Positions 8,735 to 16,753 of a stretch of DNA of 64,000 nt are shown here, in pieces. The DNA is from Methylobacterium sp. WL1. Lineage in GTDB: Bacteria; Pseudomonadota; Alphaproteobacteria; Rhizobiales; Beijerinckiaceae. The first letter of the stretch is position 1. Each line of letters begins with the position of its first letter. The notes under the pieces were generated by a model. That model had not been told where the DNA came from, did no database searches, and saw only the letters and a list, made by a program, of their open reading frames with translations. The position numbers and the translations under genes are program-made. Location: contig NZ_CP042823.1 of NCBI RefSeq assembly GCF_008000895.1, positions 5,974,501-6,038,500 of the forward strand. Direction: 5' to 3'.

Positions 8735-9271
8735 CTAAGGTGCGGTCAGGGTCACAAGTGCTCCGGCCACGATGGCGAGGGCATAGGGGAGGCCGCGGAT
8801 GGGTTGGCCGGACAGGCAGTGCGGCGTGCCCATGGATCCCAGCGCCGGGACCCGGCGGGTGCCGGACATCCAGAGGAGAGCCAGGGCCGTCTCGGCGGCG
8901 CTCAGGATCGGCATCGCCACGACCAGGGCGCCGCCGAACAGGGACGTCGTCAGGACGAAGAAAACCTGTCGATCAGCTCCGACCCACAAGCAGAGCGCCG
9001 CGGTTAACTTGACATCGCCGGCCCCGACATGGCCGCGGCAGAACAGGATGAAGCCGATGCCGATGACAGCGCTCGCGCCGAGCACGGTCTGAAGGATCTG
9101 CCAGATCGCGCCGGATGCGCTGTCGCTCTGTTGAAGACCGCCGCTGCCGACCATCGCCAACCACATGACACCCAGGGCGACGACGAGCCGGTTGTCGATC
9201 TTCCGGTAGAGCAGGTCACCCAATGCCGCCCAGAGCAGCAGAGGCAGCACCAGCCCCAGTGGGATCCTCAT
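8735..9271 (-). CDS. cpaA: Prepilin peptidase CpaA/TadV
   Basis: A 178-residue polytopic membrane aspartic protease. The two catalytic aspartates are visible: one in the first segment (ALGDLLYRKIDN) and the second in GAGDVKL, the GxGD motif of type IV prepilin peptidases. It lacks the N-terminal methyltransferase domain of PilD, as TadV/CpaA enzymes do. It would cleave the Flp pilin and the TadE-like pseudopilin. The ATG at 9271 overlaps the flp stop (ATGA). Confidence 0.92.
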   Translation of the reverse strand: MRIPLGLVLPLLLWAALGDLLYRKIDNRLVVALGVMWLAMVGSGGLQQSDSASGAIWQILQTVLGASAVIGIGFILFCRGHVGAGDVKLTAALCLWVGADRQVFFVLTTSLFGGALVVAMPILSAAETALALLWMSGTRRVPALGSMGTPHCLSGQPIRGLPYALAIVAGALVTLTAP

Positions 9272-9477
9272 TGCGGCTTAGAGGAGCTCGCGGTGCCTCC
9301 GGTCTTCGTGATCTGGTCCGCGATCTGTTGGAAGCGTGTGTTCAGCGCCTTCACGAACACGCCGTCCTGACTGAAGATGACGGCAATCGCGGCGGCCATC
9401 GAGGCCGCTAGAATCCCGTACTCGATGGCTGTCACGCCGCTTTCGTCGCGCACAAACGCTTTTACGGAACGCATCAT
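9268..9477 (-). CDS. flp: Flp family type IVb major pilin
   Basis: A 69-residue pilin precursor. A short basic leader is followed by DESGVTAIEYG: cleavage is expected between Gly and Val, leaving the invariant Glu-Tyr of the Flp motif at positions 5-6 of mature pilin, followed by a hydrophobic helix with alanine-rich sequence. It is the first gene of the Tad operon, so it is probably made in excess. Tandem ATGs at 9477 and 9474 make the exact start ambiguous by one codon. Confidence 0.93.
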   Translation of the reverse strand: MMRSVKAFVRDESGVTAIEYGILAASMAAAIAVIFSQDGVFVKALNTRFQQIADQITKTGGTASSSKPQ

Positions 9478-10340
9478 GATAGAAAATCCCGGGATCCATC
9501 CAAATGCTTGCGGTTGCTTAGGGGCCGCGTACATTTGCAACGTCATAGGATCCCGTCTCGTCCCACAGCAACGGACCATTCATTAAGAATGCTTCATGAT
9601 GGGAACACTCCATCCCATGCGGGGTTAGCGCGCTCCGCAAACGGGGGGGCTCTTGCAAGGCCGGCTCGACGTCGTCCGGCGCCGTGTCGCGCGCATTGGA
9701 TGGCCTTCGCATGGACGAGCCGAACCGATAACTGAAATAGTCGCTCCGACTTGGGGTCGGACTCTGAATTGCCCGAATTGGACGTCGATTGGACGTGATA
9801 TTTCTGTCTTTATTACAGATGTAAGTCTAATTTTTTAGCATTATGATTCATCATATCTCCCTGTAATTGGTCTAATTTTACAGTAAAAGAAGATAAATCT
9901 CGAACAAATAGCTTGAGCATATGCGCGCAAGTGGCTAAGAGTGCTGACCATGGCGGGCAGTAAAACTGTTGCGCGACGTCTTGTTGTAAATCACATGCGA
10001 TATTGCGTCGATCTTCGGATCTGTGACGATGGATCATGATTTCCGCGCCGTGCGAACGCACGGCGCGACATCTAATTGTCTCGATAGATCGCGCCTTTCA
10101 GGGCCCGGCAGGGTCGAGCGGTGCGACGCAACCCTCGCGCCGTTGGGGCGCGGAGACGCGACGGAGCACGGCGCATCAGCCGCGAGCTACGGGCCGGGAC
10201 GGTCTCCAAAGAATGACATCGGCATTGCGTGACACGAACAGGTTGGTGGCAGTCTATTCGCGGATGGACGAAGGCAAGCCGGATAATCCGGGGCTGGGAT
10301 CGACGGGAAGACCTTTAGAAGCTCAAGGCGTTTCGGGGAA
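9478..10340. promoter_or_regulatory. Divergent intergenic region between flp and the response regulator, with an AT-rich core
   Basis: No convincing gene was found in these 863 bases. The part from about 9770 to 9910 is conspicuously AT-rich for this genome, with runs of T and A around 9800-9900. It must hold the promoter of the Tad operon (reading left) and that of the response regulator (reading right). An 82-codon frame on the minus strand (9813-10061) has no recognisable features and no good ribosome site and was not called. Confidence 0.5.
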
Positions 10341-11009
10341 ATGCATATTCTCGTCGTGGAGGATGACGCGCAGGAGCGTCATTGGCTGGGCACCAAGCTG
10401 CGGTCCTGCGGGCACATGTGCCGTCTCGTGGCCGAGAAGGGATGCGCCCTGAGAAGCCTCAAGGAGGAGGCGTTCGACGTCGTCGTGCTCGACCGCATAC
10501 TGTCGGGCACGAGCACCCTCGACGTATTGGCCGACCTCAAGGCCCGGCCGCATCCGCCGGTCCTGATGCTGTCGGCGCTCGACAGCCCCGAGGCGCGGGT
10601 GGATGGCCTCCGGGCCGGGGCCGACGATTATCTCGGCAAGCCCTGCCATTTCCACGAATTGCTCGTCCGATTGGAAAATCTGGCCCGCCGTCCGGGTTAC
10701 GGCGACCGTGATGACAAACGACTGGTCGTCGATGATTTGGTTATGGACACCGTCTCCCGCGATATCAGGCGCGGGGGCGTCCGCATCGATCTGACGGACA
10801 AGGAATTCAAGTTGCTTCATGTGCTGATGCAGAACAAGGGACAGAACGTGACGCGTTCCATGCTGATCGAAAAAGTATGGGGCTTGCAATTCTTTCCCCA
10901 AACCAACCTCATCGACGTCCACATCTCCAAGCTGCGGACGAAGATCGACAAGGATCAGTCTTATCCGCTTCTGCGGACCGTCCGCTCCGTCGGCTACGCG
11001 TTGGGCTAG
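10341..11009 (+). CDS. Orphan OmpR-family response regulator
   Basis: A 222-residue two-domain regulator. The receiver domain (about 1-118) has the acidic pair E7/D8/D9, phosphoacceptor D51, Ser78 and Lys100 (GADDYLGKP). The C-terminal winged helix (about 128-220) shows LTDKEFKLLHVLMQNKGQ and IDVHISKLRTKID, typical of OmpR/PhoB-type DNA binding. No histidine kinase is present within the window on either side, so its partner is elsewhere. It diverges from the Tad operon and is followed by a heme oxygenase gene; a regulatory link to either is only a guess. Confidence 0.9.
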   Translation: MHILVVEDDAQERHWLGTKLRSCGHMCRLVAEKGCALRSLKEEAFDVVVLDRILSGTSTLDVLADLKARPHPPVLMLSALDSPEARVDGLRAGADDYLGKPCHFHELLVRLENLARRPGYGDRDDKRLVVDDLVMDTVSRDIRRGGVRIDLTDKEFKLLHVLMQNKGQNVTRSMLIEKVWGLQFFPQTNLIDVHISKLRTKIDKDQSYPLLRTVRSVGYALG

Positions 11010-11018
11010 CCCAACGCG
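10997..11018 (+). terminator. Perfect 22-bp palindrome across the stop codon of the response regulator
   Basis: Two 11-base arms (left CGCGTTGGGCT) are perfectly complementary with no spacer, and the TAG stop at 11007-11009 lies inside. In RNA this would form a strong GC-rich hairpin, consistent with an intrinsic terminator although no T-run follows. It could instead be an operator bound by a dimeric regulator. Confidence 0.5.
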
Positions 11019-11388
11019 GAACCGGCCGCAGGCCAATCGCTCCAGACGCGTCGGTCCGGTGATGGTCGCCTTGAGCGCGGCCGATCGATGACGGGCCAGC
11101 CCATTCGCATTCCGATGATGGCGACGGCGAGCAGGCCCTCGAGGCTCGAACCCGCGCCAGCGCATCGGTGCGAACCATCGACGTTGGAGCGCCGCGCCGG
11201 CGGTCCTCACCAGGTCCGCCTCCCCACCCGGCCAGGCGAGACGGAAGAACGCGCCCGGCTCGCCCGCGCGATGAACCGTGCGACGGCTTCATGGGCAGCG
11301 ACATCCGAATTGCGTGCGGCGCTTTCGCCGAACGGGTGCCGACCCCCCCCACACGCGCACGTTGACCCCACCCCACAGGAGAACGAAC
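11010..11388. other. Intergenic stretch upstream of the heme oxygenase gene
   Basis: About 380 bases with no supported gene. It contains the 3' half of the palindrome at 10997-11018 at its left end, and a good ribosome-binding site for the next gene at its right end. Nothing else stands out. Confidence 0.4.
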
Positions 11389-11991
11389 GTGGAAACGATA
11401 GCTATTGCACGCGCGGAGACGCCGTCGCCGGACAGCCGTGTGAAGCGCTTGAGATCCGCCACGGCGGCGGCGCACGATCAACTCGACAAACGCATCATGG
11501 CCTGCCAGCCTTTCGCCGATCTCGAGCGGTATGGACTCTTTCTCAAAATCCAATACCGGTTCCACACGGTGGTAGATCGCCTTTATCTCGACGGGGCGTT
11601 CGGGCGCATGCTCCCGGATCTGACCGGCAGGCGTCGGCTCGCCCTGATCGAACAGGATATTCGGGACGTGAACGGCATCATCCTGGAGGAGCCGGTGGAG
11701 AGCCCCGCTGCAATCGATCCGGAGGGCGACCTCGGCTGGCTCTATGTCGCCGAGGGTTCAAATCTCGGCGCGGCCATCCTGCTCAAGGAAGCCCGGGCAC
11801 TCGGCCTGTCGGAGGCCCATGGCGCCCGCCACCTCGCTGGACACCCGGATGGACGGGGCCTGCATTGGCGGCAATTTGCGGGTGCCCTCGACCTGATCGA
11901 GCTCTCTGCCAGCGGCGAGCAGCGGGCCATCGACGGCGCATCTGACGCGTTCCGGTTCGTGCATCGGTTGGTCGGAGACGCGTTCGCGTGA
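11389..11991 (+). CDS. Heme oxygenase (bacterial HemO/BphO type)
   Basis: A 200-residue soluble protein with the heme oxygenase fold. His29 in ATAAAHDQLD is the expected proximal heme ligand, and the distal helix is represented by YVAEGSNLGAAIL with its glycine-rich kink. The enzyme cleaves heme to biliverdin, iron and CO, for iron release or for phytochrome chromophore supply. The start is a GTG at 11389, chosen because AGGAGA lies six bases upstream and the family's N-terminus begins there. No bacteriophytochrome or heme-uptake gene is nearby, so its physiological role is open. Confidence 0.85.
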   Translation: METIAIARAETPSPDSRVKRLRSATAAAHDQLDKRIMACQPFADLERYGLFLKIQYRFHTVVDRLYLDGAFGRMLPDLTGRRRLALIEQDIRDVNGIILEEPVESPAAIDPEGDLGWLYVAEGSNLGAAILLKEARALGLSEAHGARHLAGHPDGRGLHWRQFAGALDLIELSASGEQRAIDGASDAFRFVHRLVGDAFA

Positions 11992-12146
11992 GGTATCGGC
12001 GGGCGGTTCATCGCTTCCAAGCGTGAGGGCTTCGGAGCGCGGCGAATGCCCAAACCGCCGAGTGCCCACCGTCAGCCCTTCCGAGACACAGCGAGGGTAT
12101 GCGCGGACGCAGGATGATTGGTCCATCGTACCTCCCAGGGGTGACG

Positions 12147-12330
12147 ATGAAACAGACATCCGGGCCGGCGCGAAAGCCGGCAGACGCCGTGATCTAACGA
12201 CATCCGCCGCCCAGCGCGGCGGCAGGTTTCAGCCGAGGAGAGGATCCGCATCATGCTGGAGGTGCAGCGGGAATACTGGCGTCATGCGATGCCTTCGCCA
12301 GACGCTGAGCCAAGATGCGGGTTTCCGGGG
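12147..12330 (+). pseudogene. Decayed IS3-family transposase OrfA fragment
   Basis: Translation from 12147 gives MKQTSGPARKPADAV then a stop; shifting frame restores NDIRRPARRQVSAEERIRIMLE. Together these match the well-known N-terminus of IS3-type OrfA proteins (GPARKPAE...DIRRATRRQFSAEEKIRIVLEGLRGE as remembered). The match fades after about 12290, where a tryptophan-rich, unrelated frame follows. Between 11992 and 12722 no intact gene is supported; long open frames there are GC artefacts. The relic marks an old insertion between the heme oxygenase gene and the LysR gene. Confidence 0.6.
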
Positions 12331-12722
12331 CGGGATCCGACCGATACGACCCATCGCCGGCGACGAGGATTCATCGCGTTTTTGTAGCGCGGCATCTGAG
12401 ATTCGACGGGGCGAACCGGAGCGGTTGCTGCTGGCGACCATGTTCCGAGGTCATCGGTCGCCTTCTGGTGCTGATCGAGTCCAGAAGCTGGCATGCCGAC
12501 CTGACTCAGCTTGCTCACGAACGCCTCGGGCTTGGGTCGGTGAGCCACCGATACCGCTCTCTGTCGGCTTAAAATCCAGACTTCAGGGCGGACCACTCCC
12601 AAGAGGGCTGATGACGCCCAGATCGCGACGACCGAGGGCTTTTCGCCCATTCCGGCAGTTCAGTGCGTACAACCCTGCTTCAGCAGGCAGACTTCCGATG
12701 GTCAGGACGGATTGAGGGAATA

Positions 12723-13625
12723 TCAGGCCCATTGGATGGGCCTTGTGAAATTGCACGTCGATTGGGCGATCCGCGCAATCGACTCGGTCGTGTTGAAGGA
12801 TTCGGTTTCACGAAAAGTCACGACATAGGTGATCGGGGGTAGGGGCGGGTTGGTCTCGACCACTCGCAATCTTTCGCGCTCGATCAACCCATCGAAGCAC
12901 CGCTCGGGCAGGTAGCTGATGCCGACCTCTGCAAGCGTCAGCCCGACGATGGCGACAAAGCTGTTGCTCTGGATCATGTGCGGCAGGGAAACGCCGCAGG
13001 CGTGTAGCCATTGATCGAAGACGACGCCTGATCCGGAGCGGTTACCTTGGGTCAGGATGCTGAACTGCGCCAGCTCGGCCAGTTCCACGACGCCCCGATC
13101 CCGCAACAGGACAGGACTGCACATCCAGGCGCTCCGGACACTGGCGAGTGCGACGCTTCGGAAGCCCGGCTGGCGGAACACGTCGGGCGTCACGATGAAA
13201 TCGAGCGCCCCGCTCTTGAGATTGTCGAACAACGTCGTGCTCTGCTCGACTTCCGGTTCGAGCACGATGTTCGGATACGTTGCCCGCAGTTCGGCCACGA
13301 GCTGCGGCAGCCACGTGAGCGCGGTCAGCTCGGTGACCCCGAAGCGCAGATGACGGATCAGGGTCGTGCGGCTCGTGGCGACCGCGACGGCGCGATCGCG
13401 CAAGGCCAGCATCTCCTCGCCGATCGCCAGGATACTCTTGCCTTTCTCCGTCAGCCGGGCGCCCCGCTGGCTGCGGTCGAAGAGTGGTGTGCCGAGGGAT
13501 GCTTCCAGTTCGTGAATGCGCTTCGACACCGACGATTGCGTGGTGTTCAGCCGATCCGCGGCCCGCTCGAAACTTCCGAGCAGAGCGATCCAGCGCAAGG
13601 CTTCGAACTGTTTGAGGGTCGCCAC
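12723..13625 (-). CDS. LysR-family transcriptional regulator
   Basis: A 300-residue LTTR. The N-terminal winged HTH (about 1-60) shows FEALRWIALLGSFERAADRLNTTQSSVSKRIHELE; the rest is a periplasmic-binding-protein-like effector domain (about 90-295). It is transcribed away from the RraA-like aldolase/aminotransferase/binding-protein genes, with the 94-bp gap holding both promoters, so it probably regulates them in response to their substrate. It overlaps no other gene. Confidence 0.9.
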   Translation of the reverse strand: MATLKQFEALRWIALLGSFERAADRLNTTQSSVSKRIHELEASLGTPLFDRSQRGARLTEKGKSILAIGEEMLALRDRAVAVATSRTTLIRHLRFGVTELTALTWLPQLVAELRATYPNIVLEPEVEQSTTLFDNLKSGALDFIVTPDVFRQPGFRSVALASVRSAWMCSPVLLRDRGVVELAELAQFSILTQGNRSGSGVVFDQWLHACGVSLPHMIQSNSFVAIVGLTLAEVGISYLPERCFDGLIERERLRVVETNPPLPPITYVVTFRETESFNTTESIARIAQSTCNFTRPIQWA

Positions 13626-13719
13626 GCGATCGATCGCTTTTTCGATTGATAGTGGGCGATTATTAATCGCTTTTCGGCGGGTTGGCTACATGGGATGGTT
13701 GCGGCACGGAGATCAACAG

Positions 13720-14391
13720 ATGACCTCTCATCTCAAGCATTCGGACGCGCTACCCGCCGTCCTCGCATCCGCCGATCGTGATGCGCTGCAGGATCTAGCC
13801 ACGCCCCTGCTCAGCGACAACTTGCACCGCCTAGCAGGTTTGGTCGGCTTGAACCGCTACAACGGTACCGGAAAACTCGTCGGCACCGCGTTCACCGTGC
13901 AGTCCCGTCCGGGTGACAATCTGGGTTTCTATCACGCGCTCGCGCTGATGCAGCCGGGGCACGTCCTCGTGGTCGATGGCGGCGGCGACCTCAACAACGC
14001 TCTGTGCGGCGACCTGATGCGTGCCTACGCGGTCTCCCGGGGCTGCGCCGGCTTCATCGTCGATGGCGCCATCCGCGACGTGGCAACCTTCGCGGCCGGT
14101 GATTTCCCCTGCTATGCGCGCGGCGTCGTCCACCGCGGACCCTACAAGTCCGGACCGGCCCTGCTCAACGTCCCGGTCAGCGTGGGCGGTCAACCGATCG
14201 CCCCCGGCGACGTCATCGTCGGCGACGAGGACGGCCTGATTGCCTTCGCCCCGGACCAGCTCCCCGCCGTCATCACGGGCGCGCGGTCGAAGCTTCGCCA
14301 TGAGCAAACGATCATGGCGGAGATCGCCTCCGGGGCCGCCCGCCAAGCGTGGCTTCACGGCACCCTCGAGAGCTTCGGCATCTCAATCTGA
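13720..14391 (+). CDS. RraA-like protein, candidate 4-hydroxy-4-methyl-2-oxoglutarate/oxaloacetate-type aldolase
   Basis: A 223-residue protein of the RraA/HMG-CHA aldolase family (once misnamed MenG). The core GDLMRAYAVSRGCAGFIVDG and IRD match the family's metal- and substrate-binding segment, with Arg-Asp of GAIRD as the catalytic pair. True pyruvate aldolases of the family usually have Glu or Asp three residues after that Asp; here it is Thr (RDVAT), so activity is uncertain. Start at 13720 is supported by GGAG eight bases upstream; an ATG at 13690 is an alternative. It heads an operon with an aminotransferase and a binding protein, suggesting breakdown of a branched or hydroxylated 2-oxo acid made by transamination. 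Confidence 0.75.
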   Translation: MTSHLKHSDALPAVLASADRDALQDLATPLLSDNLHRLAGLVGLNRYNGTGKLVGTAFTVQSRPGDNLGFYHALALMQPGHVLVVDGGGDLNNALCGDLMRAYAVSRGCAGFIVDGAIRDVATFAAGDFPCYARGVVHRGPYKSGPALLNVPVSVGGQPIAPGDVIVGDEDGLIAFAPDQLPAVITGARSKLRHEQTIMAEIASGAARQAWLHGTLESFGISI

Positions 14392-14417
14392 GCGTACCGC
14401 GGGGAACGAGTTCCATC

Positions 14418-15626
14418 ATGAGCACCACCCTCATCGCCCGTCGGCCAGCGAGCATCCGGCCCTCGCCGAGCATCGCCGCCAAGGCCCTGGTCACACAGCT
14501 TCGTGCCGAGGGACGCCAGATCATCGACCTCACGGTCGGCGAGCCCGATTTCGTCACCCCCGGATCCATCATGGAGGCGGCCCAGGCCGCCATGCGTGCC
14601 GGGGAGACGCACTACACCGCCTCAAACGGCACCCTGAGCCTCCGGCAGGCCGTGGCCGACAAGCTTATCCGTGAGAACGGCCTGAGCTACAGCCCGGACG
14701 ACATCGTGGTCGGTTGCGGTGCCAAGCAGCTTATCCAGACCGCCTTCGCAGCGACGCTGGACCCGGGCGACGAGGTGATCGTGCCGGCTCCGTACTGGGT
14801 GTCCTACCCGGATCTGGCGACCCTCCACGACGGCGTACCGGTGGTGGTGTCCTGCCCCGAAGAGGCCGGGTTCAAGCTCAGCCCCGCTCAACTCGAGGCG
14901 GCGATCACACCGCGGACCAAGTGGGTGGTGCTCAATTCGCCCAACAACCCGTCCGGAGCGGTCTATACCGCCGCGGAGCTGGTCGCGCTGGGCGCCGTTC
15001 TTGCGCGCCATCCGCGCGTGCTCGTAATGACCGACGAGATCTACGAGCATTTCGTCTACGATGGCATGAGCCCGTTGTCGTTCGGACGCGCCGTCCCGGC
15101 CCTGCTGGACCGGACGCTGACCATCAACGGGGTTTCCAAGGCCTACGCGATGACCGGCTGGCGGATCGGTTACGCCGCGGGCCCGCGCCTGCTCGTTCGG
15201 ACGATGACCGGACTCCTGTCGCAGAGCACCACCTGTCCGTCCTCGATCGGCCAGGCGGCGGCAGCTTCGGCGCTGTCGGGGGACCAGGCCTTCGTAGTGG
15301 AAGCCCGGACGGCCTACGAGATCCGCCGCGACCGGACCGTCGCGCTGCTCGACGCCATCCCGGGCATCGCGTGCCGGCGCCCGGCCGGGGCCTTCTACGC
15401 CTACCCAAACGTGGCCGGCCTGATCGGTCGGCGCACCCCGGACGGGATCTCGATCGGGAGCGATCTCGACGTTTCGCAGTTTCTGCTGAGCGCGGGCAAC
15501 GTTTCGGTGATGGACGGCACGTCCTACGGGCTCAGTCCCTATCTTCGCGTGTCGTTCGCCGCCTCACTCGACACCATCGAAGCGGGCTGCGCGGCGATCG
15601 CCCGTGTGGTCGCAACGCTCGACTGA
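14418..15626 (+). CDS. Class I aspartate/aromatic-type aminotransferase
   Basis: A 402-residue PLP enzyme of fold type I, subgroup I-gamma-like. Visible are GEPDF near residue 41, YWVSYPD, the NSPNNPSGAVY motif (about 173-183), DEIYEHFVYD, and the PLP lysine K241 in INGVSKAYAMTGWRIGY. It probably moves an amino group from an acidic or related amino acid to a 2-oxo acid. It begins 26 bp after the RraA-like gene and 63 bp before the binding-protein gene, so the three probably share a transcript. The actual substrate is not readable from sequence. Confidence 0.88.
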   Translation: MSTTLIARRPASIRPSPSIAAKALVTQLRAEGRQIIDLTVGEPDFVTPGSIMEAAQAAMRAGETHYTASNGTLSLRQAVADKLIRENGLSYSPDDIVVGCGAKQLIQTAFAATLDPGDEVIVPAPYWVSYPDLATLHDGVPVVVSCPEEAGFKLSPAQLEAAITPRTKWVVLNSPNNPSGAVYTAAELVALGAVLARHPRVLVMTDEIYEHFVYDGMSPLSFGRAVPALLDRTLTINGVSKAYAMTGWRIGYAAGPRLLVRTMTGLLSQSTTCPSSIGQAAAASALSGDQAFVVEARTAYEIRRDRTVALLDAIPGIACRRPAGAFYAYPNVAGLIGRRTPDGISIGSDLDVSQFLLSAGNVSVMDGTSYGLSPYLRVSFAASLDTIEAGCAAIARVVATLD

Positions 15627-15689
15627 CGGCATCTGGCTCGACCCCACCGTTACGCTTCGCATGTATCAATAGATTAGAGGGAGGTTACC

Positions 15690-16595
15690 GTGCGCCTGCT
15701 CAAGACCACGCTTGCACTCAGTCTGCTGGTCGCACCGGCGGCGGCCGACGAACTCAACGGCACCCTGAAGAAGGTCAAGGACAACAACCGAATCGTCCTC
15801 GGTGTCCGGGATGCGGCGACGCCGTTCAGCTACATCGACGACAGACAGAACTATGTCGGTTTCGCCGTCGATATCTGCCTGACGATCGCGGACGCGGTGA
15901 AGCGTGAACTCAAGCTGCCGCAGCTCAAAGTCGAAATGGCGCCGGTGATCTCGGCGACCCGGATCCCGCTGATGACCAACGGGACGATCGATCTGGAATG
16001 CAGCGCGACGACCAACAACGTCGAGCGCCTGAAGCAGGTGGCCTTCACCAACACGCACTTCCTGTCGGCCGCCCGCTTCGCCTCGAAGAAGGCTCAGAAG
16101 ATCGAGACGATCGCCGACCTGAAGGGCAAGACGGTCTCCGCGGTGGCGGGGTCGACCAACTTGATCATGCTCAACAAGGCCAACACCGAACGCAAGCTCG
16201 GCCTCAACATCCAGTCGGCCAAGGACGTCGCCGAAGGGTTCCTGCTCCTGGAGAACGGTCGTGCGGCGGCGTTCGTGCTCGACGACGTCCAGCTCAGCAT
16301 CGCGATCGCGCAGTCGAAGGATCCGGGGCTCTATCAGATCAGCACCGAGGCGTTTTCCGAACCGGAGCCCTACGGGATCATGCTGCGCAAGGGCGATCCG
16401 GCCTTCAAGGCGCTGGTCGATCGGGCCACCGCCGATCTCTACCACAGTCCTGAAATCACGGTCCTCTACGACAAGTGGTTCCTGTCGCCGACGCCTCCGC
16501 GTGGGATCACCTACAACGTCCCGATGTCGCCGGAACTGAAGCGCGCCTACGCCGAGCCGACCGACAACCCGGATCCGACATCCTACCTCCAGTAA
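15690..16595 (+). CDS. Glutamate/aspartate-type ABC transporter substrate-binding protein
   Basis: A 301-residue periplasmic binding protein (SBP_bac_3 family) with a signal peptide ending near PAAA. It shows the family features NRIVLGVRDAATPFSYID, GFAVDICLTIADAV, TNGTIDLECSATTNN and DLKGKTVSAVAGST. Such proteins feed polar amino acids to an ABC permease, but none is encoded beside it; it may use the gltJKL permease at 22-25 kb or one elsewhere. The GTG start at 15690 has GAGGGAGG five bases upstream. It is distinct from the two closely related binding proteins at 25.2 and 28.2 kb. Confidence 0.9.
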   Translation: MRLLKTTLALSLLVAPAAADELNGTLKKVKDNNRIVLGVRDAATPFSYIDDRQNYVGFAVDICLTIADAVKRELKLPQLKVEMAPVISATRIPLMTNGTIDLECSATTNNVERLKQVAFTNTHFLSAARFASKKAQKIETIADLKGKTVSAVAGSTNLIMLNKANTERKLGLNIQSAKDVAEGFLLLENGRAAAFVLDDVQLSIAIAQSKDPGLYQISTEAFSEPEPYGIMLRKGDPAFKALVDRATADLYHSPEITVLYDKWFLSPTPPRGITYNVPMSPELKRAYAEPTDNPDPTSYLQ

Positions 16596-16618
16596 AGCGG
16601 CGCCGCCGGTCATTCATC

Positions 16619-16650
16619 CTCGACGCGACGTTGGATCGTGTCGCGTCGAG
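16619..16650 (+). terminator. Strong hairpin after the binding-protein gene
   Basis: Perfect 11-base arms CTCGACGCGAC and GTCGCGTCGAG with a 10-base loop, 23 bp after the stop codon. There is no T-run, as is common for terminators in GC-rich genomes. It separates the aldolase/aminotransferase/binding-protein operon from the AraC gene. Confidence 0.6.
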
Positions 16651-16753
16651 CGCCGTCACGGGTACCTGAGCGACGTAATCGCTTTCTGATCGGTCGCCGC
16701 CGCATTCGTTCCGGGGAAGGACGAATGTGCCCGATGTGCATAGGGCAACCGCA

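Noticed and set aside
9813..10061. An 82-codon minus-strand frame in the AT-rich region
   Set aside because: No family features, no convincing ribosome site, and it occupies the likely divergent promoter region.
12023..12715. A 230-codon plus-strand open frame
   Set aside because: No recognisable domain and no ribosome site; it overlaps the IS3 relic in another frame and is arginine/serine-rich as expected for a spurious frame.
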